This document shows positions 23,527 to 33,737 of a stretch of 64,000 nucleotides of DNA, in pieces (within the stretch, counting starts at the first letter, position 1; each line of letters begins with the position of its first letter). A model generated the notes under the pieces. That model saw only the letters and a list, made by a program, of their open reading frames with translations. It made no database searches and was not told the origin of the DNA. Location of the stretch: NCBI RefSeq assembly GCF_032452875.1, contig NC_083880.1, forward strand, positions 61,020,829-61,084,828. Reading direction: 5' to 3'. This DNA is from Bos javanicus. Taxonomy: Eukaryota > Chordata > Mammalia > Artiodactyla > Bovidae. The position numbers and the translations under genes are program-made.

Positions 23527-23749
23527 GCCCCAATGAGCATGGTAGAGCCATGATCAGTGAACCAGAAAGGGAACAGTCATTTAAGATTAGACAGACAGAT
23601 ATGTAATCAACCACAGTAGTAGAATGGCTGTTGGACACGCCACCTTCTTCTGCTCTTCCAGCCATACATATATATTTGTCTCACCACTTCCACCCCCAGA
23701 GTTTGGCAATCACCATTCTAGTCTCTGTTTCTATGAGTTGGACTTTTTA

Positions 23750-24004
23750 TTTATTTATTTATTATTATTTTTTTTTTTTAGTGGAGTGCAGTTTATTACA
23801 CCAGCGGGCCCAAGGCAGAGTCTCCTCTTAGCCAAGGAACCCGACCAGTTTTTTGTGAAAACCTTGTATACCCTAAGTGAATCGAAGTTGCTCAGTCGTA
23901 TCCAACTCTTTGCGATCCCATGGACTGTAGCCTACCAGGCTTCTCAGTCCATGGAATGTTCCAGGCAAGAGTACTGGAGTGGGTTGCCATTTCCTTCTCC
24001 AGGG
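23750..24004 (-). mobile_element. Composite SINE-LTR retroposon with shared target-site duplication
   Basis: The plus strand shows, left to right, an A/T-rich tail complement (23750-23781), an LTR-like segment (23782-23866), then a BovA body (23873-24003). On the minus strand the LTR-like part contains GTGTAATAAACTGCACTCC followed by an A-rich tail, so it looks like a polyadenylated R-region end. One 16-base direct repeat, TGAGTTGGACTTTTTA, flanks the whole unit (23734-23749 and 24005-24020), so both parts were inserted together. Confidence 0.65.
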
Positions 24005-24179
24005 TGAGTTGGACTTTTTAAAAAAAAATTTTTAGATTCTACAAAGAAGTTATATCATGCAGCACTTGTCTTTCTGTGTCTTGTTCCCCAAATCTTTTGT
24101 TGAGGTAACTTTTTAATTGCATTATATACGTTTTACATGTATTTTAACTTCTGTATACACTACAAGATGCTTACATGTA

Positions 24180-24590
24180 CTACTGGAAAAACCATAGCTT
24201 TGACTATATGGACATTTGTCGGCAAAGTGATGCTCTGCTTTTTAGTACACTGTTTAGGTTTGTCATAGCTTGCTTTCCAAGGAGCAAGTGTGTTTTAATT
24301 TTGTGGCTGCAATCACTGTCCGCAGTGATTTTGTAGCCCAGGAAAATAAAATCTGTCTCTGCGGCTTCCACTTTTTCCCCTTCTATTTGCCATGAAATAA
24401 TGGGAAGGATACCATGATCTTAGGTTTTTTAATGTTGAGTTTTAAGCCAGCTTTTTCACTCTCTTTTTTCACCCTCATCAAGAGGCTCTTTAGTTCCTGT
24501 TCACTTTCTGCCATTAGAGTGGTATCATCTGCACATCTGAGGTTGTTTTCTCCTAGCAATCTTGATTCAAGTTTGTGATTTCACATGATT
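24180..24590 (-). mobile_element. BovB LINE fragment
   Basis: Matches the central part of the 14.1-15.0 kb BovB copy (GACTATATGGACATTTGTCG, CATTAGAGTGGTATCATCTG), older and more degraded. Confidence 0.8.
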
Positions 24591-25720
24591 ATGAGGGTAA
24601 AAATCAATAAATCAGTAAAATAAATAGGAAAAGGCTTTGTATAAGGCCAATGATGACAAATTCGTCATAATAACTGAGCCAACCCTTGGCAGCAGAGGAA
24701 TGAAAAAGGAAATGGTGCTCTATTGACAAGTGGCTTACTTCTAAGGATTAGTAGTGAGAAAATTAGCCCTGGAACTCATTTCCTCTCCTTCTAGAAAGGA
24801 CTGTAGAAAAGAAACCTGAGGTGCCATTTGAGTTTCAAGACCAGAGGGCACAACTTTCTCCATTTTTGAGAAAGGAAATGTTTCCAGTTAGAAGAGTAGG
24901 ACACTTGGCTAAGAGTCTTGAAGGACTGGAGACTGAGAAGTGGGGAAACTCACAGGGGCTCCACTCTTACAGAAATTTAAAGGGCTTCCTTTGTACATCC
25001 AAAGAACCCTTAGGGATACAGAGTTTCTCTTAGTATTGTACTCTTCTTTTGAGATCTACTTCTCCTTCAGTGAAGAAATCCATCATAGCCCTGCATGTTT
25101 ATTCTTCTGATTGTTGATTAGCAGAATAAGGTAACCTAATGAAGAGATGACCTGAACCCATTATGTACATTATCTAACAGGTTTTCATCATTAGAGGAGA
25201 CTCTCATAACAAATCCTTTCCCATCTGGCACAAGGTACTATAAAACAAAATGCCCTGGTAACTTCACAAGCTGAAAAGGGATCCCCCCACACCTGAGCTA
25301 TATTCATCTCCATCTCTGGGGTATCCAGCATTCTTCAGCTTAGACATCTCCACTTCCTCATTTCTACTGATAGCCAATTATTTTGCCATGACTTTCATTC
25401 AAAGCTCTCCAAGAAAAATAATCTGACTGGCTAAAAAGAATCTGATTCACTAGCTAATAGACATAAACTATTGTAAAAGGACAGAAAACAATAGAACCAC
25501 CTCTCTTACTGATATCTACAAATGTGAGATTTTCTCTATTGTCAAGCATGAAGTCATAGGCACCTGATGAGTGGGGTGAATGCCTGTCAGTAAGAAAAGG
25601 AACAAAGAAAACTGTGGAAGCAGAGCAAAAAAGAGAGAGAGAAATGAATGAAGATTAGAGGTAATCTTTGTGTGAATATATGCTTTCCAGACGAAATTAC
25701 AGATTTAGAAAGGAGGAATC
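24591..25720. other. No recognised content
   Basis: Intergenic DNA between DEFB121 and the DEFB122 duplication. No supported feature. Confidence 0.4.
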
Positions 25721-25725
25721 CAGAG

Positions 25726-25846
25726 AATTCCCTGGTGGTCCAGTGGTTAGGACTCTACCAATTCACTGTCGAGAACCTGAGTTCAATCCCTGGTTTAGTA
25801 ATTAAAATCTCACAGGCTATATGACAGCCAAAAAAAAAAAAAAAAG
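25726..25846 (+). mobile_element. ART2/CHR-type SINE, short form
   Basis: AATTCCCTGGTGGTCCAGTG with a tRNA-like B box (GAGTTCAATCCC) and a terminal A run. Confidence 0.75.
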
Positions 25847-26201
25847 AGGAGTCTATATATCTATTAATGGTCCATTGAGAATATTATCTGAGAGTGTGAA
25901 AAAGTAGGAGGCATTCAGCAGGAAGGGGTTCACACTGATGAGTGGACTTGGCTGTGAAATGTTCAGGAGCTTAAAGTCCCCATACGGAAGGTGTGGTCAG
26001 AAACCCAGCCCTGAGGCCAACTACATATGCTTGACCTCTTTAAATAGGCTCCTGTAGTGCTGTGGTCCTTTACTCAACACCAGTTACCTCTTTCCAAGCC
26101 TGAAGTGGGTACCATTGCCATCTCTGGCCTAGTGCAAGATAGGGTGGTGTCTGAGATTCAGAAAACTGCATCTCTTCTCCGCCTGACCATTGACTTTTAC
26201 T

Positions 26202-26345
26202 GTAAAAGTGAAAGTCGCTCAGTCATGTCCGACTCTTTGTGACCCCATGGACTATACAGTCCATGGAATTCTTCAGGCCAGAATACTGGAGTGGGTAGCC
26301 ATTCCCTTTTCTAGGGGCTTCCCAACCCAGGGATCGAACCCAGTG
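26202..26345 (-). mobile_element. Bov-tA SINE, truncated
   Basis: AAAGTGAAAGTCGCTCAGTC through CAACCCAGGGATCGAACCCA on the plus strand. Confidence 0.8.
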
Positions 26346-26774
26346 GTCCAGTGTAAACTAAAGCCTCTCTCATTGGAGAGTGCCTAGCCTAGAAAATGAA
26401 CTTTCTTATGTTTCCAGGGGATTTATCACATCTTTCCTGGGACCCTTCCACAACTTTTTCAGATTTCAGCCACCAGCCCCTGGTTTTTCCCTGTTTCTAT
26501 CACTGCATCAAAGGAAAGGAAAATTCTACATTTCATTTCTTTATAGTTTTTAGGGGTGGGAGATATTGGAGGAAAGTGGGGAAAAAAGATGAACTACCTA
26601 GTTCAAATAAGGCTTGGAAATTTGCTGTCTTTTATTACATTCCTACTCTGACTCCTCCTGGTGCTAAATGCAATTAGCAATGGCAATAGATACACTGGGT
26701 TTGTTTTGTTTTGTTTGTTTTTTTTTCAAATTACTTGAAATGATATTTGACAATCTAACACCAATGTCTGTGTG

Positions 26775-26985
26775 GGGTAATGAAAATAATATGAGCTTTG
26801 GAGACGGACAGATCTAGGTTCAAATTCTCACTTTGCCACTTATTAGCCACGTAACTTTGAATAAGCCAATTAATGTATCTGAACCTCATCACTGACCTCA
26901 GGAGCTTTGCTGTGAAGATTAAATGAGGAAATGCCAATAAAGCCCATAGAACAGTACCTGACATACAGGAAGCCCCCAATGTTAT
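26775..26985 (+). repeat. MIR SINE
   Basis: GGTTCAAATTCTCACTTTGC, then AAGATTAAATGAGGAAATGC and AGAACAGTACCTGACATACA. Confidence 0.75.
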
Positions 26986-28480
26986 TTTCTATGAATTTCC
27001 AACTTTATTGATTTCTTGGAACAGTTGACTTGACTTCTTTCCTCCCTGAAGCCCCCTTGGTTCTCCTTCCTTGTCAACATAGTCAATATTCAGGAAAAGG
27101 GACAAGAATTTTCAGTGATTCAGAGACCACTATGTTCACCATGCTTTTTAAAATCAAGACTGGAACTGTTGAAATTTTGGGTCTCAAATCTAAGACCCAG
27201 AGCACTTACTCAGAATCCAACCGCAAGGACACATCTCTCCTCTATGTCTGGAGTGTGTACAATGTAACTCTGACTGAGCTGTAGTGAAAGATGATAAGGA
27301 AGGTTCCCAGCATTTTATCAGAGAGTGTTTCCAAGCTTATCCCTGTTCTAGCTCTCCTTGTTCCTCCTAGGATGTCTCCCCTGGTTTCTTATTTTTATTG
27401 TTGCTTAAACTTTTCTAAAAGTTGTTCTTTCCCTAAATACTTCATTTCATTGTCTTCTTTCCCAGGAACCAACTACTGATCTCTCCATATCAGGTCATGT
27501 TTTTATCCCTCCTAGAATGTCCTTCTTTAACATCACCCTGTCCAAAACTACCCAGGCTATTTAGAGCTTCTTGTAGACTGCAGGCTAAAATGCTAGGAAG
27601 TGACGGAAGAAGAGCTGTCTAAGAGGGTTCCTGTCCTTAAAAAGCTTACACCTTCTTTAGGAAAAGGAAAGTAGGCAATTTTCAATGACCTCCATATCCT
27701 TTCAAAAACATTCAAGAATAATTTGCCAAATAAATTGAATCTCGCTTAAGTATACACAATATATAGGGTCCTCTGTTGAACACCAGAAATACAGAACAGT
27801 ATAGAATACTGTTCTCTATTATCCAATCTATTAAGATAAACTAGGTTATGATGCAGTAATCAAAAAATAAATCTTATAAGAACAAAGGTTTAATTTTCAC
27901 TCATGCTGCATATCAATTGCAGGTTTGCTAGAGTCACTTCTCCATATCTTCTCACTCTGGAACCCTGACTGATTGAATAGCCACTCAGTTGTTGCTGATC
28001 ACCATGGCAGAGGGAAAGAGAGTTCTGGAGGGCTTTGAACAGGCCATTGTACACCCTGACCTTGGAAGTGATGTTCATAGCTCACTGCCTATGACAGTGA
28101 CATGGCCCCATACAACCACAAGAAGGCCAAGAAGTGAATCCTACCGTGAAAGTAGAATGATGAAAGCCAGAAATGTTTGATGAAAAGCTTTAATGACCTT
28201 CAAATATATCCTCACTGTAGTCAGGCAGAACTGCTACATGACTAGAAACAATACAAAGTAACCTGTGCTGAGTCAAATCAAAAAACATATTATAGTAGGA
28301 TAGAACATGGAGACAATCAACAAAGGGCAGGATTTTAGGGAAGTCTTCATGAAACTTCTTTAAGTCTTGAAGGAAGATAGATTTCAGAGAAATGGTGAAG
28401 AAGAAGAGAGGCATGAGCGGATACTCCAGATAGGGGAGTTATATGAACAGAGGAATGGTGGCTTGTAAGCCGTTTGGCAG
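26986..28480. other. No recognised content
   Basis: Intergenic DNA with no gene or repeat that I can name. Confidence 0.4.
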
Positions 28481-28483
28481 AGA

Positions 28484-28612
28484 AGGCAATGGCACCCCAC
28501 TCCAGTGTTGTTTCCTGGAGAATCCCAGGGACGGGGGAGCCTGGTGGGCTGCTGTCTATGGGGTCGCACAGAGTCAGACAGGACTGAAGTGACTTAGCAG
28601 CAGCAGCAGCAG
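28484..28612 (+). mobile_element. BovA-type SINE with target-site duplication
   Basis: AGAAGGCAATGGCACCCCAC through a CAGCAGCAGCAGCAG tail. Flanked by AAGCCGTTTGG and AAGCTGTTTGG. Confidence 0.85.
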
Positions 28613-28874
28613 CAAGCTGTTTGGAGGAATTCAGGCACCAAATAAATCAGAGAATTGCATAGTGATAAGATTTTAAGATCCTTGAGTGTAAATCTAAGAT
28701 ACTTAGACTGGGTTCTCAAGGCAAAATCAGGGAATTGAGATGCTAAGAAGGTAGGGCTCTGGTCCCTTCCTTCTCAATTCTTACTTTAAGCTGAGCAGAT
28801 TCATTCAAATCTGTTTGATACCTTGAGTCCCAAGTTTTTGTTTTTGAAAAGTTTTCTGCTAGTTGCTAAGAGAG

Positions 28875-29170
28875 TAAATCTTAAAAGTCATCATCAAAAT
28901 GCACAGGGAAGTATCTCTGATGAATATAGATGCAAAAATCTCAACAAAATATTGGCAAACTGAATTCAACAATATATAAAAAGGATCATGCACCACGATA
29001 AAGTGGAATTTATTCCAGGGATGCAGGGATGGTTTGAAAGCCAAAAATCAATCAATGTGACATACCACATTAACAAAACAAAGAATAATCACATGATCAT
29101 CTCAATAGACGCAGAAAAATCATTTGACACAGTTCAACGTCCATTCATGATAAAAACTGTCATCAAATTT
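28875..29170 (+). mobile_element. L1 ORF2 reverse-transcriptase fragment
   Basis: Plus-strand frame 28988-29170 contains VEFIPGMQGWF, NHMIISIDAEKSFDTVQ and PFMIKT, the L1 RT palm region. Interrupted by the SINE at 29180. Confidence 0.85.
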
Positions 29171-29179
29171 GGTATAGAT

Positions 29180-29395
29180 GGGGACTTCCCTGGTGGTCCA
29201 TTGGTTAAGAATCCACCTGCCAATGCAGGGGACATGGGTTCGGAACTAGGATCCCACACGCCACAGAGCAACTAAGCCTATGGGCTACAACTACTGAGCG
29301 CTCGAGCTGCAGCTACTGAAGCCTTCACAACTTGGAGCCTGTGCTCTGCAACAAGAGAAGCCACTGCAATGAGAAGCCCATGCACTACAATTGAG
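29180..29395 (+). mobile_element. ART2/CHR-type SINE
   Basis: GGGGACTTCCCTGGTGGTCC, then ACAACTACTGAGCGCTCGAG and AACAAGAGAAGCCACTGCAA. Confidence 0.85.
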
Positions 29396-29955
29396 TGTTT
29401 TAAGCGTATTTTCTTTTTTATAAGCCCACAAATACATTTCTAAGCAATTTGCCAAAATGATTTTATCAATTCATATTTCTATCAACCCTGCAAGGAGAGT
29501 TGCTGTACCCTCTCACCAACACTTGACATTATCTCTGATTACACATTTTTAATAAATTGTTTTTCTTTAAATCAGCCAAAATTTATTTATTTGTTGGTTG
29601 GTTGGTTGAAACTCAGAACCACGTTTGATGCCAAAGGGGAGGCATAAAGATACATGGTCAAGAAAATGTGAGCAGGAAGTGTGACAGGAAAAGGAACACC
29701 AAAAATAAAAGTTAGTTTGTGTAAATAAAGTCTCAGAAAATGTGGGTACAGAGTCTCAGGGTGACAATATGGGAGCAAAGACACAAGAGAAATGATTGGA
29801 GAAGACATGAAAATGTAAAGGGAAAGTAAAAAAATGGAACATTTTCATATAGAAGATTACAAAATGATAAAATTTTAAAACACTCAGTAACAAATTTAAA
29901 GTACCTAAAATTTTTACTTGAAATTAATTTGTTATGTATAAGTGTAAACCATTTA
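29396..29955. other. Possible L1-derived piece, then unassigned sequence
   Basis: 29396-29575 (TATCAACCCTGCAAGGAGAG region) looks like an old retroposon 3' UTR. The remainder to 29955 contains only a GGTT tetranucleotide run (29593-29608). Confidence 0.35.
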
Positions 29956-29959
29956 TGGA

Positions 29960-31430
29960 ACGTTTTGTTGTTGTTGTTGTTGGGTTGCTGTTTTCTGACT
30001 CTTTGCGATCCCATGGATGGCAGCACACCAGGCTGCCAGTCCTTCACTCTCTCACAGAGTTTGCTCAGATTCATGTCCATTGAGTCGGTGATGCCATCCA
30101 GCCATCTCATCCTCTGTTGCCCTCTTCTCCTGATCTTTCCCAGCATCAGGGTCTTTTCCAAAGAAAAGGCGGCCAGAGTATTGGAGCTTCAGCTTCAGGA
30201 TCAGTCCTTCCAGTGAATATTCAGAGTTGATTTCCTTTGGGATTGACTGGTTTGATCTCTCAAGAGTCTTCTCCAGCACCACAATTCAAAATCATCAATT
30301 GTTCAACGCTCAGTATTCACTATGGTCCAATTCGCACATCCATACATGACTACTGGAAAACTCATAGCTTTGACTATATGGACCTTTGTCGGCAAAGAGA
30401 TGTCTGTGCCCTTAAGCTGTCTAGGTTTGTCTTCGCTTTTCTTCCAAGAAGAAGGTGTCGTGTTTTTTTTGCCACTTTATTTTTTAAATCGAAGGATAAT
30501 TGCTTTACAGAATTTTGTGGTTTTCTGTCAAACATCAACAAGAATCAGCCATAGGTACACCCATGTCCCCTCCCTCCCGAACCTCTCTCTCATCTCCCTT
30601 TTCATCCCCCCTTCTAGATTGTCACAGAGCCCCTGTTTGAGTTCCCTGAATCATACAGCAAATTCCCATTGGCTATCTAGTTTACAAATGGTATTGTAAG
30701 TTTCCATGTTACTCTCTCCATACATCTCATCCTCTCCCCCCTCCCCTCCCCCCATATCCATAGGTCTGTTCTCTACGTCTGGTTCTCCATCGCTGCCCTG
30801 AAAATAAATTCATCAGCACCATCTTTTAGATTCCATATATATGTGTCCGTATGCAATATTTATATTTCTCTTTCTGACTTACTTCACTCTGTATAATAGG
30901 CTCTAGGTTAGTCCACCTCATTAGAACTGACTCAAATACATTCCTTTTTGTGCATGAGTAATATTCCATTGTATATATTTACCACAGCTTCTTTATCCAT
31001 TCTTGTGTCAATGGACATCTAGGTCACTTCCATGTTCTAGTTATTGTAAATAGTGCTGTAATGAACACTGGGATACGTGTGTCTTTTTCAGTTTTGGTTT
31101 CCTTGGGGTGTATGCCTAGTAATGGGATGACTGGGTCATACGGTGATTTTATTCCTATTTTTTTAAGGACTCTGCATACCATCTTCCATAGTGGCTGTAT
31201 CCATTTACATGGCTGCAGTCACTGTCCACAGTGATTTTGGAGCCCAAGAAAATAAAATCTGTCACTGCTTCCACTTTCTCCCCATCAATTTGCTATGAAG
31301 TGATAGGTTCGCATGCCACGATCTTCGTTTTTTGAATGCTGGGTTTTAAGCCAGTTTTTTCAGTCTCCTCTTTCACCTTCATCAAGAGGCTCTTTAGTTC
31401 CCCTTCACTTCCTGCCTGGGCTTCACAATC
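29960..31430 (-). mobile_element. BovB LINE split by an L1 insertion
   Basis: BovB 3' sequence at 29960-30465 stops at AGAAGAAGGTGTCGTG and resumes at 31206 with CATGGCTGCAGTCACTGTCC. These are adjacent in the 14.1 kb copy, so 30466-31205 is an insertion. Fragments such as MVLEKTLERSNQSI can be read on the minus strand; all frames are broken. Confidence 0.85.
30466..31205 (-). mobile_element. L1 3' end inserted in BovB
   Basis: A poly(T) edge, ATCGAAGGATAATTGCTTTA, then TTACTTCACTCTGTATAATA, TATTCCATTGTATATATTTA and AGGACTCTGCATACCATCTT: a reversed, 5'-truncated L1 of about 0.74 kb. Confidence 0.85.
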
Positions 31431-32260
31431 AGGTAGGCTACGGTTGTGGCCACTGTTGGGCAAGGTTGCTGGCCAGCTTTCTAGCCAGGAGGGGCCTACA
31501 GATGTATCCCACTGTTGGATGGTCTGAAGACAATGCTTTATGACTGGGTGGGGTTCCAGGCTATGCTCCATGATTGGGTGGTGTCACTGGCTAGATTCTC
31601 TGCCTGGGTAGGGCCACAAGCTGTGTTTAACACTTAGATAAGGCCATAGGCTGGGCTGAACTACAGGGCAGAACTGTAGGCTAGACTCAGCCTTGGGTTG
31701 AATTCTAAGGCTGCCCAGGGTCACTGTTCAGGCTCTCTGGCTATGAAGGCCCAGAGGAGAAAGTTAACAGTTGGGCAGAGCTGATGGCTTGGCTCCCTGC
31801 CTAAGTGTGGCTGTAGAATGAGCTCTGTGGGTTCCCAGGACTCTGGTCAAGCTTCCTGATCAGAGGGCTGGAAGCTATACTCAGGGCTTGGACAGGGCTG
31901 TGAATTGGCTTTCCTGCCTGGGTGGTAATAGAATGGGCTCCACGACTGGTATGGCTAATTGGCTGGGAACCAAAATCAGACAGAAAGGCCAACTGAGCTT
32001 GCCTCTGCAGATGATCAGCACTGCTGGTCAGGATTCCTGCCCAGGCTCTACTGCAAGCAAGAACATAGCCACCAAAATCTGAGCCCCAGTTGCTGTAAGC
32101 CCTGGCTCCCTTCTCTGTCTCTGTCTGATCCCTTGTAGGCAAGCTCTGTACAGTTCCTCAGTGATGCCCATGAGCATCCCTCTACTATCACAGCAGAAAA
32201 CTAGAGCCTTACTGTCTAAGAAGGCAAACAATGTCTGGTTCAAGGGACAAGGGATACTAT
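31431..32260. repeat. Degenerate GGCT/TGGG-rich repeat (copy A)
   Basis: Irregular units of roughly 45-55 bases built around GGCT...CTGCCTGGGTGGGGCC. The copy in unit B is at 40400-41150. Possibly the 5' UTR of an L1 or another retroelement; family not identified. Confidence 0.45.
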
Positions 32261-32336
32261 GCCTGTTGAAAGCAAGGGTATCATATTGAACCCGGGAGAG
32301 TCAAGTAAACTTTTACATATTTAAAGTTAAGACCCA

Positions 32337-32692
32337 GGACTTTCCTGGTGGCACAGTGGATAGAAATCCATCTACTAATGCAGGGGATGTGGGTTCAATC
32401 CTTGGTCTGGGAAGATTCCACATGCCGCAGGCAACTAAAGCCCATGCACCACAACCACTGAGCCTGGGCTCTAGGGCCCACCAGCCACAGCTAATGAGCC
32501 CCTGTGCCACAGCTACTGAAGCTTGCATGCCCTAGAACCCACAGGCTGCAAATACTGAGCCCGTGTGCTACAACCACTGAAGCCCGTGAGCCTACAGCCT
32601 GTGCTCTGCAACAAGGGAAGCCACCACAAAGAGAAGCCTGAACCCATGTGCAGCAACGAAGACCCAGGGTAACCAAAAATAAATAATAAATA
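32337..32692 (+). mobile_element. Long ART2/CHR-type SINE (copy A)
   Basis: GGACTTTCCTGGTGGCACAG through repeated CACAACCACTGAGCC units to an AAATAAATAATAAATAAA tail. Shared with unit B (41228-41586), so inserted before the duplication. Confidence 0.85.
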
Positions 32693-32844
32693 AAGTGAAA
32701 ACTCAGTTTCTCTCCCATCTCCATTTTGACGATAGTGACAAACTTATACCTTCTGAGCAGGACTGTGGAGGATCCTTCCCAGGGAAATTGGCACAGTATC
32801 AGAGGAATAAACCTGAAGACATACACACCATGTGTCTCAATCTG

Positions 32845-33170
32845 TTCAGCCTGCTATAACGAACTACCACAGACTGGGTGGTTTAACAATAAACATTTAT
32901 TTCCCATAGATCTGGAGTCTGGGAAGTCCAAAATTAGTGCACCAGCAGATTCAGCTTCTGGTTCAGAGATGCCCTTCTCATTGTGTCTTCACTTGGTAGA
33001 AGGTGCAAGAGAGCTCTCTTGGATTTTTTTTTTAGAAGGGGCACTAACCTCATTCATAAGGTATCTACTTTTACAACCAAATCACCTCTCCAAAGGCTCT
33101 GCCCCTTAATACCATCATATTGGGGCTTGGGACTTTAATATTTGAATTTAGAGGGGAACACTTTCAGTCT
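32845..33170. repeat. Old mammalian interspersed repeat (copy A)
   Basis: CTGCTATAACGAACTACCAC, ACAGACTGGGTGGTTTAAC, TGTCTTCACTTGGTAGAAGG and CAGTCTG at its end form a familiar mammalian repeat whose family I cannot name with certainty. Also present at 41735-42060. Confidence 0.5.
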
Positions 33171-33173
33171 GGG

Positions 33174-33395
33174 GCTTCCCAGGTAGCTCATTGGTAAAGA
33201 ATCCGTCTGCCATTACAGGAGACAACAATTCGATCCCTGGGTTGGGAAGATCCCCTGGGAGGGGAAATGGCAATCCACTCCATTTATAGGCAATTCTTGC
33301 CTAGACAAGCCCATGGGCAGAGGAACCTGGCGAGCTATGTCGCAAAGAGTCCGACACCACTGAAGCAACTTAGCACGCATGCACGCATGCAAGCA
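33174..33395 (+). mobile_element. Bov-tA SINE (copy A)
   Basis: GGGGCTTCCCAGGTAGCTCA through CACTGAAGCAACTTAGCACG. The left flank matches the SINE at 42062 in unit B, but the right flank jumps to sequence found 2 kb further on in unit B. Confidence 0.85.
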
Positions 33396-33414
33396 AGCTA
33401 ATGTGTAATCTCAA

Positions 33415-33570
33415 CACCTCCTCACGTTAGCTATGTAACTGGAGTTGGGTGAATCACTTCAAAACAGCCCAAGCTTCCCCAACCAAAAAAGTGATGACAG
33501 TATCTACCTCTTAGGTTACTTGAAAGGAATAGGTGAGGTAGTAAGTGCCTACCTAGCACATAGTAGGTCC
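33415..33570 (+). repeat. MIR SINE 3' of DEFB122A
   Basis: AGTATCTACCTCTTAGGTTA and CTAGCACATAGTAGGTCCAG; shared with unit B at 44300-44450. Confidence 0.6.
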
Positions 33571-33665
33571 AGGTTTCTCTCCAATGTTTACTTCCTTACC
33601 CACTTTTTCTACTGGAATTTGGTTAGGTATACTAAGAGACACACACAGAAGTCAGCCAAAAGCGT

Positions 33666-33671
33666 TTTAAT
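33666..33671 (-). terminator. DEFB122A: Polyadenylation signal ATTAAA of DEFB122A
   Basis: ATTAAA on the minus strand about 70 bases after the stop, kept at the same place in DEFB122. Confidence 0.6.
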
Positions 33672-33737
33672 AAAACTCAGGAATCCGCTGAAGTCAGGCT
33701 CAGGGCAACGTTGTCTTCATTTTTGTGCCCTTGGGCT

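Noticed and set aside
31801..32243. Minus-strand frames over the GGCT/TGGG repeat
   Set aside because: Repeat-derived, not conserved in frame between the two duplication units, and no known domain.
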